Below are positions 1 to 10,535 of a DNA stretch of 64,000 bases, piece by piece. The position numbers and the translations under genes are program-made. Under the pieces are notes generated by a model. It was not told where the DNA came from. It worked only from the letters and a program-made list of their open reading frames with translations, and did no database searches. Each line of letters begins with the position of its first letter. The stretch's first letter is position 1. This DNA is from Coptis chinensis (lineage: Eukaryota > Streptophyta > Magnoliopsida > Ranunculales > Ranunculaceae): NCBI GenBank assembly GCA_015680905.1, contig CM027381.1:72281501-72345500 (forward strand), read 5' to 3'.

Positions 1-1546
1 AAGTACCCTAAGGGTGTGGTTGAAAATGTGCTTGTTAAGGTCCAGGATTTCTACTATTCTGTTGATTTTGTTATCCTCGATACAGAAGTCGCTAACGACT
101 CTGTTCCGATCATCATAGGGCATCCCTTCTTGGTGACTGCCAACGCGCTTATAAACTGCCGCGATGGTTCAATGTCCTTGTCTTTTGGCCATCTTTCGGT
201 TGAGGTAAATGTTTTTAAAATGATGAAACAGTTACCAGATGTGTCTATAGATGGAGAGGTTAGCATGATCGAGAGGTTAACTCAAGATTACTTTAATAAC
301 ATGTTTCCAGAAAACCATATGCATAAATTCCTTTCTTTTAGAAGTTCAAATTTTGTCGATGACTCTTACATAGAGGAAGTCAACACCATCTTCGAGTCTA
401 CACAAATCGTAGACCCTTCGGTTGCTCCATATACAGAGTTTGAAGACCTGTTGTCTAAGCAAGTATTCATTACTCAAGATGAGGACCCTCCAGAAGCATT
501 TATCGATATTCCTTCCACCCCGGTGCTTAAACCTCTTCCTCCCGAGTTAAAGTATATTCAACTTGATCTGGATGGTAGTCATCCGTTCATTATATCTTCT
601 CTATTATCTAAGGAGGAAGAGACACGGTTGATCAGGGTGATTAAGGAACATCGTTTTGCGATTGGTTGGTCCCTAGCCGACATTAAGGGAATTGACCCTA
701 ATATGTGCACTCATCGTATCCATTTAGAGGATAACATAAAGACTTCCCGCGAACCTCAGCGTCATTTAAACCCTGCCATGAAAGAAGTGGTCAAGGAAGA
801 GGTCTTACGGTTACTCGATGTGGGTATCATATACCCAATCTCTGATAGCGAATGGGTAAGTCCCATTCATGTAGTTCTAAAGAAATCAGGGATTACCATG
901 GTACGGAATGCCAAGGGTGAATATGTTGCCACGCATGGTCCTATGAAATGGAGGATCTGTATTGATTACAGACGTTTAAATGTCATGACACAAAAAGATC
1001 ATTTTCCTTTACCCTTTATAGATCAGATGCTTGAACGTCTAACTGGTCATGCTTTTTATTGTTTTTTGGATGGCTACTCTGGCTATTTCCAAATTATTAT
1101 TGATATTGATGACCAAGAAAAGACTACCTTCACATGTCCTTTTGGAACATACGCCTATAAACGAATGCCTTTTGGCCTTTGTAATACTCCTGGTACCTTC
1201 CAGCGGTGTATGCTTCATATATTTAGTGACATGGTAGAGCGTTTCATGGAAGTGTTCATGGATGATTTTTCTATCTATGGAGACTCAGCACTGAATGCCT
1301 GTCTAATCTGTCTAAAGTTTTAACAAGATGTGAAGAGAAGAGTCTCGTTTTAAATTGGGAAAAATATCACTTCATGGTGAAAAAAGGCATAGTACTAGGT
1401 CACATCGTATCTAGTGATGGCATCGAAGTAGATAAGGCCAAACTAGATAAGATAGCGACTCTACCTATACTATGGACTGTCCGTGATATTAGAGCCTTTC
1501 TAGGCCATGCAGGTTTTTATAGGCGTTTTATCAAAGATTTTTCAAA
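1..1546 (+). pseudogene. Athila pol, part 1: protease C-terminus and reverse transcriptase
   Basis: The frame is open from base 1, so the true start is upstream. Residues about 20-60 are the C-terminal part of a retropepsin-like protease (VPIIIGHPFLVTANALINC). RT follows from about residue 190: RICIDYRRLN, the PFGLCNTPGTFQRCM region, and the catalytic box FMDDF near base 1255-1270. A frameshift at about 1285-1305 moves the reading frame. Coding similarity resumes as the thumb region (LVLNWEKYHFMVKKGIVLGH, then FLGHAGFYRRF) and stops abruptly at 1546, where a solo LTR interrupts it. RT would copy element RNA in cytoplasmic particles if intact. The frameshift and the insertion make it non-functional. 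Confidence 0.9.
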
Positions 1547-1551
1547 AATAG

Positions 1552-2826
1552 TGATAGGGTTATATACTAAAAGAATTACTTTTATATTAACTCTAATTCT
1601 TTATATTTTGAATGAGAATCATATGGGCAAATGTTATGCATATTATATATGTTATTAGTTATATGCATGTGTCTAATACTTTATGTTGTAGATGATATGG
1701 TGTGAACACACAGAAGATCATATCATCAGTATCTTATAAAGTATAAGTAATCGTTCATAACCTAGATGGATTTGGACAAACCATTAGTACGGTTGTAGTA
1801 TAATCTTGTATTAGTCTATCTTGACTATAGGATTACACTAGTACACTTTGTGTGTATTTAACAGGACCAAATGAGGTTGTTTCTTTTTATACTGACCATA
1901 TAAGAGAACAAACGCCTCTGTTATTATGGATGCTTGTCCTCCTAATCCGGATATAATAACGGGCACTTACATGTATTGTACATTGCTTTAAATTATCAAT
2001 GAGTGAGATTCATATGTGAATCAACAAACTCGATGGATTAGGTAATGATATTGTATGTAAGGTGTGCTATTGATTATAGAAGGAATCCGTGTCCTACAAG
2101 AAGTCGGGTTGATGATGTCCCCTTGAGGAGCTCAAAAAGATTGTCATGTAAACCCTGCAGGTGGATTTATTTCGACATGATAATGAGGTTGAGTGGTACT
2201 ACTCAAGGACATAAGAAGTTGATTAATGTAGTTGTCAGTAACTTGACTTAATCAACGGACATTCGATATCTTAAACACGGGGAGATCAACGAACATATAA
2301 TATGGAGCCCATAAACACTGACACGTAATTTGGGATTAGGGCGGTAGTGCAACAATGACCTTTAATGGAATAAGCCATTTGTTGACGGACTTGGGCCGTG
2401 TGTTCGGGGTGAACATGGGAAACCCAAGCCCGTCAGGAGGCCCAACCTTAATTTCTCCTTATGGTCCCTGTTGTAGCCTATAAATAGAATACTCTTTTTC
2501 TCTGGCCGAAATTAACCTATTCACTATTCACTAGATTAAAAAAAGAGGCAAGGAAAGATAGATCCAAAATTGGATCTAGCTTTGTGAGAAAGAAGGGGAT
2601 TGGTAGATCGTTGCCTACACAATGTCCAATATATTCTAAAGGAATACAACAGAAGATCAAGGGGTTGATTTCGGATTTCATAAAGCTTTGATTCTCAGAG
2701 ATTACATCTAAGCTGATTCTCAAAAGGTATGTTCTTTATTCAAAATCGTGAGAACCCCATTGATTCCGCTGCGTGTGGGTTCTCGCGGTTTGTAGAAATA
2801 TTCGTTCTGAAATAACGGTTCCTACA
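1552..2826 (+). repeat. Nested solo LTR inside RT, with target duplication AATAG
   Basis: The RT reading stops at 1546 and resumes at 2832. The intervening 1275 bp starts TGATAGGG, ends CCTACA (TG...CA) and is flanked by AATAG at 1547-1551 and AATAG at 2827-2831. That is the signature of one LTR left after recombination between the two LTRs of an inserted element. A plus-strand TATA box (TATAAATAG, about 2479) suggests plus orientation. No polymerase or gag sequence lies inside. The short ORFs within it are not convincing genes. The lineage of this LTR (Copia or gypsy) cannot be told. Confidence 0.9.
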
Positions 2827-2831
2827 AATAG

Positions 2832-3400
2832 CTAGACCCTTAACTAATCTGCTTTTAAAGGAGGCCATCTTTGATTTTAATTTTAACTGTAAACAGGCTT
2901 TTGAAACTTTAAAAGCCGCCTTAACTTCTGCACCCATTATACAGCCTCCCGATTGGTCTAAACCTTTTGAACTCATATGTGATGCTAGTGATTATGCAGT
3001 TGGTGCTGTCTTGGGACAGAAATTAGATAATAAGTCCACTGTTATTTATTATGCTAGTAAAACTCTAAACGATGCTCAGAGGAATTATACAACTACTGAA
3101 AAAGAATTCTTAGCTGCCGTTTATGCTTTAGATAAGTTTCGTCCTTATTTGGTTGGTTCTAAGACTTTAGTTTACACGGACCATACAACCCTTAGGTACC
3201 TTCTCGCAAAGAAGGATGCTAAGCAGAGCTTAATCCGATGGATTCTTCTCCTGCAAGAATTCTAATTAGAAATAAAAGACAAACGAGGGGTCGAAAACAT
3301 AGTTGCTGACCACTTATCTAGACTTACAAACGATGATGATAGTGATTCTGACTCTATACCAGACTCTTTTCCGGATGAGCATCTGTATGCTATTTTTTCT
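2832..3400 (+). pseudogene. Athila pol, part 2: RT connection and RNase H
   Basis: Coding resumes right after the second AATAG with [15 protein letters not shown], the sequence expected directly after the FSKI that ends part 1. This shows the two pieces were contiguous. RNase H follows: [17 protein letters not shown] (first catalytic Asp), YATTEKE-like [14 protein letters not shown] (Glu), and [11 protein letters not shown] (second Asp). An in-frame TAA at 3263-3265 breaks the frame just after the domain. The frame then continues with VADHLSRL, the usual link to integrase. RNase H would remove RNA from the cDNA hybrid. The stop makes this a pseudogene. Confidence 0.88.
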
Positions 3401-4700
3401 GCACCATGGTATGCTAACATTATGAATTATTTAGCGTCTGATGTTATTCCTTATGATTGGTCAAGAAATGGATGTAAGAAGTTCTTGGCCAGAGTTAAGC
3501 TATACTACTAGGATGAGCCCTACCTTTTCAAGTATTGTGCGGATCAGATTATTCATCGTTGTATTCCCCAATGGGAATATAATGAGGTTCTCTCATTTTG
3601 CCATGACAAAGAGTGTGGTGGCCATTTTAGTGGTATAAAAACAGCTGCTAAAATTCTTCAATGTGGGTTTTATTGGCCTACTCTCTTTAAAGATGCCCAA
3701 GTGCATTGCAAAATGTGCATTCGTTGCCAACAACCTTGGGCGAATCACAAAGCGTAATATGATGCCATTGAATCCAATCATGGTGGTAGAAATTTTTGAG
3801 GTATGGGGCATTGATTTCATGGGTCCCTTTCCAGTTTCCCACGGTTTCATTTATATTCTAGTCGCCGTGGACTACGTGTCTAAATGGATAGAGGCCAAGG
3901 CTTGCCGTAGCAATGATCATAAGACAGTTGTGTTCTTTATTAAAGAATATATTTTCTGTCGATTTGGCATTCCCAAAGCCATCATTAGTGATGGTGGAAC
4001 ACATTTTTGCAGCAAAGTTGTTGCATCTCTAGTGAAAAAGTATGGAGTTACACATAAAGTAGCAACTCCGTATCATCTATAAACTAGCGGACAAGTAGAA
4101 GTTTCTAATAGGGAAATCAAAAAGATATTAGAAACAACTGTAAATCTTGATAGGAAGGACTGGTCAAAGCGTCAATCTGATGCCTTATGGGCATATAGGA
4201 CGACTTTTAAAACTCCTATAAGTATGTCTCCCTTTAGACTTGTATTTGGGAAACCTTGTCATTAGCCCATTGAATTGGAGCATCGTGCTATGTGGGCTAT
4301 AAAAGGCCTTAACTTCAATGTCGATCAGGCGGGTGTCAAGCGCAAGTTGCAATTGAATGAGCTTGAAGAAATCTGTAGCGATTCTTATGATCTCACGAAG
4401 GATTATAAAGCTAACATGAAACGTGTTCATGATAAGCAAATCTTGCGCAAAGAGTTTGTGGTAGGTCAAAAGGTCTTGCTTTACAACTCCTGTCTACATA
4501 TTTTTTCAGGGAAATTAAAAACCTGTTGGTCTGGTCCTTTTCTGGTTACTGAAGTCACCCCTCATGGGGCAATCACCTTGGTAAATCCCAAGGACAACAG
4601 TACCTTTCAAGTCAATGGGCAACGGTTGAAACATTTTCACAAGCTATTGTCCCCTGATGTAGAGGAAGTCCTTTTACAGGACCCTGTCTATGAGGACTGA
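3401..4700 (+). pseudogene. Athila pol, part 3: integrase
   Basis: An HHCC zinc-binding region is readable at about 3595-3740 ([12 protein letters not shown], then CKMCIRCQQ). The catalytic core follows with the first Asp in WGIDFMGPF, the second in IISDGGTHF and the Glu in QVEVSNREI. The C-terminal region (VGQKVLLYNS, GPFLVTEVTPHGA) runs to a natural TGA at 4698-4700. Damage: stop TAG at 3509-3511, a frameshift near 3760, TAA at 4080-4082 just before the catalytic Glu, and TAG at 4264-4266. All three catalytic acidic residues survive although the frame does not, as expected for neutral decay after insertion. Confidence 0.88.
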
Positions 4701-5740
4701 CCTTTTTCATTGGTGTACTTCCTTTCATTTCCATATATTGGTAAGTGCACCATTCAGGTAACCGGGCCCTCCTTATGGAGTGTGTGGCTGTAAGTACCGG
4801 ATCCTAAGTCCACGTTAAACATAATTCACGTTTTCCACTCTTGCATGTTTTCTCGGATTTTGAGTAATGTTCTTTTATGGTGTGAATTATGCATTTATTG
4901 CTTTATTATTTTTCTTATATTAAACCTTATTCATAAAAAATAAAAATTGTTAAAATCATAAAAATAGTAATTTAGGAAGTCTCGGGAATCTGACTTTAAA
5001 AGACCCGTTTTTAAAACAAATTTTCTAAACTTCGTTGCCAAACATTTGTTTGGGGGTGGGGTGTTCGTTTCTGTATTGGATTGTTCAACTTTCCATTTGT
5101 GTTGCGTAGGCCGTTTAATTGTATTTCGATTTGGGTTGACTTTATCTATGAAATTAGAGTTCATTCGTTTGCATAACTTACATCACACACGTACTTCGAG
5201 GTATTTTCCATCTTCTTATATGTCATCCACGGTCGGAATAGAGTGTTTTATGGATCATTGGATTGAAAATTCTCTCCTGATCATTTCCATAGCTCATTCG
5301 CAAAAATCAGACCGATAACGAAGCGGCAATTTTAGTTTGAAGTTGCGCGAAAACTCGACAAAAATCGAAAAATCAAATTAGGCTTGGGCCCAAACTCGTG
5401 CGCACGTGCCACGCACGTGTATCCCTTTCCTTCACAGCAACAGTTCGTGATTCCATCTCCCACCACCGCCATTAACAATTTTCAAAAACCTAACCTAAAT
5501 AAAAAAAAAAAAAAAAGAAATCTAATAACAGCCATGCCAATCAATTAAATCCACCCCAAATCTTCTCCAAACTACACTCACCACCATCCCCACAAATTCC
5601 CACCACCAAAACATTAGAAAAAACAAAAAAAATTTGATGAATTTGAACTGATGCGCCATTACCACTGTTTGGTTAGTGAGGTTGTCTAAAACACCATCCC
5701 CACATTCAATTTAAAGCCCCAACTTATCCTAAATCTTAAA
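4701..5740 (+). other. Non-coding 3' region of the Athila element after pol
   Basis: No reading frame here looks like a protein. At about 5048-5064 there is a polypurine-like TTTGTTTGGGGGTGGGG, matching the motif that precedes the 3' LTR at 10523. An A-rich stretch (5502-5518) and C/A-rich leader-like sequence lie ahead of the ATG at 5741. Confidence 0.5.
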
Positions 5741-6872
5741 ATGGCTCAAAGACGTTGGATTTTGCCAGAACACACGTTTACTGCTGACCACTTCACGCTG
5801 TTTTACGGTGACGAGATGGTTAGGAGAGATTGGAGTGGTTTGTGGTACTCGACAGACGATTTTTACCATGAAGATTTTGTCCGACACGTTTTATAGGATG
5901 AGGGAGTTAGATGGAAATATGATTTTTGTTAAGGTGGCTGGGAGGAGGAGGGAAGTATCTACTGGGTTGTTAGTTGAGATTTTACTCATTCCGCCTAGAT
6001 GTCATCTCGATGCCACACTACATGATTCCCAATTTACTGGGGTCGAACCTTTGATGAACGTGACTGTTTCGGAAGGGAACTACAATGCGAGCTCGCATTG
6101 TGTTCTCCAGTCGTCTCTCAAAACCAACCAGTTGGCTGTAGCTCAGTGGATTGGTAGGAATGTCATAGGAAAGGAGAAAGTCAGTGGCATCGGTCTGAAT
6201 TGCCTTCACATTCTATGGATACTCCAAGAGCAGAAGTACGAGTTCTGTATTTTGGAGTTTTTGGGTAACATGATTAGGGGAGTTGGGAAGAGTATTGCAC
6301 CTCTCCCTGTTTTGATAACCAAGATCATGATGACCTTGAGAGCGACTCCGACTTCTGATAGGATTTGCTTGAAAGAGCACCGAAATCCTCATATTTATAC
6401 GGAGTGTATCCAAAGAGTTTGGAGGTTGCCTAAAGAGAGGGTAGTCGAAGAGGATGACTCGGAGGATGAGGAGGACATGACATGTTTTGATGCCGATGCC
6501 TTGAAGAGGTGTAGATCGGATGCAGAACGCATGGCTGTGATTCATCGTGGCATGCGTTCTTTCAATACTATTTGTGAAGACCTCTGAACTCGGCATGCTA
6601 CCATGCATCATAACTTCGAGACTTGTGCCCAGCGCGAAGATGAGCGGTGGGAACAGACGAGGGCGGAGATGGAATCTCAGCGCAAGTTTAGAGACGATAT
6701 GCTTGCACGCTTTCCACCCCAGGGGGATGCTTCTTCTGAGAAGCAATCTGTGAGGCACGAGCGTCATCGCCGCAGGACGGATGACTCTGGCCCATCAGGA
6801 GCTCAGGAGACATCACCTTCCCATGTCCCTTCCACTACCAGCAGCGAGTGGTTTAGGAATATTATGAGTTGA
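5741..6872 (+). pseudogene. Extra ORF 1 downstream of pol (PF20167-like plant transposon protein)
   Basis: A reading frame starts at the ATG 5741 (MAQRRWILPEHTFTADHF). It shifts frame around 5880-5895 and continues as FYRMRELDGN, FVKVAGRRREVSTG. There is one in-frame TGA at 6585-6587, after which the same frame runs on to a stop at 6870-6872. The last part is charged and Gln/Arg/Glu-rich (REDERWEQTRAEMESQRKF), probably coiled coil. The central domain resembles the 'putative plant transposon protein' family (PF20167) by general wording; this is a judgement by eye. In Athila elements an extra ORF sits at the position retroviruses use for env, but I see no signal peptide or membrane anchor, so I do not call it env. 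Confidence 0.55.
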
Positions 6873-7340
6873 TGTTGTTTTGTATTTGCTTTTTATTTTA
6901 GTTCGGATGTTAATTTATGAATTCCGTACTTAATTTTGAATTTGGTTGTTAAATGTTGTTTGAATGTCCGTTTTAATATAATCCAGTTCTTTTTAAATTG
7001 TGCATTGTTTTTATCATTAATCCCACCTTCCCGAATTGTTTGGGGTGGTATTATGTATTCTAGCATGATTTTTTATATGATCCACCGGTTTAGAATTTGT
7101 GTTGGAGTGAGGGTTGAGAATATTGCCGATATGGGCATCACTATGAATAGATATTGTGATAGGATGAAATCTCAATGAATTAGGCAGTTTCTATCCTAAA
7201 TTCAACCTAAAAGATATTAGATTTGTTTTGGAATAGAGAATATGAGTTGTTTCCGTTTTCAGGTTTGGAAATTTTTTGTTTCTGGCAATTGCCTTAAAAC
7301 TTTTTGGTAACTTTCCGATTCATTTTAGCAACTTAAAACC
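6873..7340. other. AT-rich spacer between the two extra ORFs
   Basis: This is T-rich sequence after the stop of extra ORF 1. I see no gene, repeat or structured element in it. Confidence 0.4.
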
Positions 7341-7348
7341 TATAAAAA
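7341..7348 (+). promoter_or_regulatory. Candidate TATA box ahead of extra ORF 2
   Basis: TATAAAAA is followed by an ACACTCACAACC-type, C/A-rich stretch of about 90 bases that looks like a plant 5' leader, then by the GCGACC repeat block and ORF 2. It suggests that ORF 2 may have had its own promoter inside the retrotransposon. This is inferred from sequence appearance only. Confidence 0.3.
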
Positions 7349-7455
7349 CTTCATTCATTCTACACTCACAACCCACACTACACTTCACATTCATCTCTCA
7401 CCTTTCACTCCCACGATTCCCATCTTCTTATCCATTTTAGCACTATCAGCAGCTC

Positions 7456-7715
7456 GGAGCGCGACCTGCGCCCTAGGCACTCTCTGACAAAATTTCATCA
7501 GAGCGCGACCCGCGCCCTACTAAGCCCTGAGCTGAGCGAGACCTGCGCCTACAACACTGGAATTCCAATTTTCATCCTGAGTGCGACCCGCGCCCATCCC
7601 AGGCACAAATTGAGCGCGACCTGTGCCCAAGTGCCTGGAACTCGAAAAAATCACCAAGACGCACCCCGCGCCCTATCCAGGCATAGGTGGAGCGCAACCC
7701 GCGCCAGAGCCCCGT
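7456..7715 (+). repeat. Interspersed GC-rich word GAGCGCGACCYGCGCCC, about seven copies
   Basis: The 17-base word occurs at about 7456, 7501, 7535, 7579, 7612, 7655 and 7690 with minor changes and irregular 30-45 base spacing, in a region otherwise AT-rich. It lies just before extra ORF 2. Both GACC and GGTC/GCGC palindromic pieces are present, so copies could pair with one another or bind a protein. The function is unknown. Confidence 0.7.
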
Positions 7716-8538
7716 GGGCAAGAAAAATTCCAATTTTTTGTGGGTTGTTCCAAGATCCTTCGCAGCTATTCCAGTGAGTTTATTAGGGATAACATTCCCT
7801 CGTATCATACTGGAACAGTCTTTTGAAGACTTGTTTCAAAGTGACACCTATGGTGCGTGGTTTCGCGAAGTGATCATTCTAGCAGGATGGGAGCCACTAT
7901 TGGTAAGTCCTGATGAACTTTATTCTCCCGCACTTACATCGTATTTTTATGAAAATTGTAAGTTCTTTGATAGACCAGATGGAGAACAAGTGTTCTCCAT
8001 CACCATCGGGGATGAACCAATGGAAATTTCCAGGTTTTTGATAGCCTTTGTGCTTGGACTTGCTATGTCGGCCGAAATACAAGACTCATGGGCCTATTTG
8101 GTAGATAATATGTACATGTATAACTATGATGATTTGCATGAGCATTACGGGGCAGGAATATTTATAGAGGACCAAGGGGATTATAACGTCGCCCTTGGTA
8201 GCCTGTCTATGAACGTGTGCACTATTATGTTTTGGATTATGCTAAACATTAGAGGGGAATGGCGTTATTCTTCTGTGAGTGATGAAACTTGTGATATTTT
8301 CCTTGCTTTAGTTGGGGGACGTACACTCTATGATATTCCCCAGACCTTAATGTCTAGTTTAGCCCGAGCCTATGGCAAGAGGCATGAGTACCTTCTTATG
8401 TCTGTTTTAATTTGCCGTATAATGCTATGTTTCTTCCCTAGTTTTTGTGCCCGTTTCACGGATTGGGTTGGGGTTGACATTGTGAGACCCACCAATTGTA
8501 TTATTCGATCCTTCCGTGCAATGACTTGGCAAGGGTAG
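7687..8538 (+). CDS. Extra ORF 2 in the Athila 3' region, unknown function
   Basis: An uninterrupted frame of 283 codons begins inside the GC-rich repeat block. Its first codon is not ATG, and no ATG occurs early in the frame, so the true start is probably upstream, across an intron or lost. The protein has WFREVIILAGWEP, then YFYENCKFFDR, a hydrophobic central stretch and a C-terminal half with LLMSVLICRIMLCFF. The overall layout resembles the PF20167-like extra ORF 1 (FY.N, then a short domain with conserved I/L), so it may be a diverged relative. It is the longest unbroken frame in this element. I do not recognise a specific function. Confidence 0.5.
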   Translation: MERNPRQSPVGKKNSNFLWVVPRSFAAIPVSLLGITFPRIILEQSFEDLFQSDTYGAWFREVIILAGWEPLLVSPDELYSPALTSYFYENCKFFDRPDGEQVFSITIGDEPMEISRFLIAFVLGLAMSAEIQDSWAYLVDNMYMYNYDDLHEHYGAGIFIEDQGDYNVALGSLSMNVCTIMFWIMLNIRGEWRYSSVSDETCDIFLALVGGRTLYDIPQTLMSSLARAYGKRHEYLLMSVLICRIMLCFFPSFCARFTDWVGVDIVRPTNCIIRSFRAMTWQG

Positions 8539-10522
8539 AGGATACAACCTCATTAGGTTGCGCCTTACACCCCATCCGACCAAGTGGCGCTTGACAGGTT
8601 AGCTATAGTAGACGATAAGTGGCGTGAAGCCTGACAAATTACCATGGCGTGGTAGGATGGGAAGGAACCTCATTTCTTCATTAAGGATGAGGAGGAAAAT
8701 GTTTAAACGGGACTTAAGGTTAGTTTTTATTTCAGTTAGTGTCTGCTTATGTCCTAAGTAATTTATTTCTCATTAACCCCATAACGGGTGGAACTCTTAT
8801 AGAGTTGCGTAAGTTTTCTTTTCTATATTAGTATGTTTAACCTTATTTTGCAGATGCTCCAGAATTTCACGTGTTTCAATGGTATTTCTCTACCCTAGTT
8901 ATTTAAATATTTTAAGGACAAAACATGCTTCTTGTTTGGGGGGGGGGGGGGGGAGGATTAGAAACACGTGTAATTAAGGCATCTGTTATGATATAGACAT
9001 GTATAATATGCACTTGTTTTCTAGTTAAAAAATTCAAAAATTAAAAAAAATATATATAAATAAAAAGTATGCTATACACTTAGGAATATTGGTATTGTTT
9101 TCTTTCTCTATGCTCTCAATAATCTAGAAGTCTCACGTAGCTTTTGCATTAGAATAATTTTTAGAAACTTAGGCTAATATGTAGGTAATAATCCTTGCAT
9201 CTACCTATAAATATGTTACATGAGTATCTATGATTGTTGACAGTAAGTTTCTGAAATCTAGGCTAGAGTATTTATTCTACAAATCCTGTGAGAATATAGC
9301 AGCCTTATATGAGTGAACATTTGAGAAATGACACAAGGGAGAAGTAAAATCCGGATAGACAAATCACACGTCCACTTGCTTGATTGCTATACAATATCCT
9401 AAGCGAGAATTTAGGCCTTCTTTGGATCGATATAGCTAGAAATTCAAACCTATGAATTATTTTCCGCTAGTCGCCCCTCTGAGCCTTTCTTAAGCCTTTC
9501 ACAAACCACAAATCCTTTACCCTGTTACAAAACAAAACAAAATAAAAAAATCAACCTACCCAATTCTTTGAATAAGTCTGAGAATAGAGATGAAGAATAG
9601 AAAAGAGAAGAACCTTTGAAATCAAGAATTCGTTAGTCGCTCAGATGAGAAAAGTAAGTTTCCATCCAAATAAAAATAAAAAAGAAAATAAAAAGAAAAA
9701 AGAAAATAAAAAGTTAGAACTCCAAAAATAGAATCAAAGAGTCAAAAGCCAAAGAAAAAGAAAAAAAAAATATGGCTAAGGATGGAAACAAAGTGTAGAA
9801 GCAAAAGTAAAGAATAAGGTTTTCTCTAGTTACATAATATGAAGACTCTATTATTTCAGACTTGTCTTTTTTGAATATCCATTTCCTTCATTCTTAAACC
9901 ATCTCCTAATCCCCGCAACACCTAATAAAGACCTCTAGCTCAATTAGGAATAGGTTAGTGTGATCGTAAGTGGCAGATGTGTTTGATCGACTCCGGCTTC
10001 CTTGTGTGTTATTGAGATTATAAGGTAAAGTGTCCCACTGCACACTGGAGTAGCGAAACTTGAGCGGAAAATTCAGAGTGGTTTTTGTCTTGACATTTAT
10101 GTGAGGACCTACTTAAGGGCGCTATTCCGAGTTTTCAGAAATGAACATGCTAGTTCATCTCATAGTATTACTCAATGTATATATGTTTATTCGTAGATGA
10201 TTGATTATTATGCATATATTAGCTTAGGTTTCGACATGATTATTCTGTATTCATTACTAGTGAGATGTATAGATATTTGAGACATAGATAAGGAAACAAT
10301 AGTTTATTTCTGAGTTGTTATAGTATAGATGAAGTTTGTGAGTACCTTCACTGGAAAACTCTCACGAGGCTATAACTCGTCCACTAGGGAATTCCTATTG
10401 GTTTAAGGCCTTGTTGCATATGGTCAATGCAATCGCACTCGGCAAAACGAGATTAGTTAGAACTCCATTTTGGTCACTTATGCTAATTTCTCATATTTGC
10501 TTGAGGACAAGCAAAATCTTTG
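8539..10522. other. Long non-coding 3' region of the Athila element, with a 16-G tract
   Basis: No convincing coding frame. A run of 16 G (8938-8953) follows CTTGTTT and resembles an expanded copy of the polypurine tract found at 10523. The rest is A-rich (9530-9780 has AAATAAAAAAGAAAA-type sequence). Such long untranslated 3' regions are common in Athila elements. Confidence 0.6.
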
Positions 10523-10535
10523 TTTGGGGGTGGTT
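10523..10535 (+). promoter_or_regulatory. Polypurine tract, primer for plus-strand DNA synthesis
   Basis: TTTGGGGGTGGTT immediately precedes the LTR start TGATAAGAGCCC, and the upstream phrase GAGGACAAGCAAAATC is typical of Athila-type ends. In the family, RNase H leaves this purine stretch as the primer for plus-strand DNA. Confidence 0.8.

Noticed and set aside
5741-6872. Envelope protein of a retrovirus-like element
   Set aside because: The position fits, but there is no signal peptide, cleavage site or membrane anchor that I can see. A plant transposon protein is the safer call.
7687-8538. Start of extra ORF 2 at its first codon
   Set aside because: The first codon of the open frame is GTG and no ATG lies near. 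In a plant this is unlikely to be the real start.
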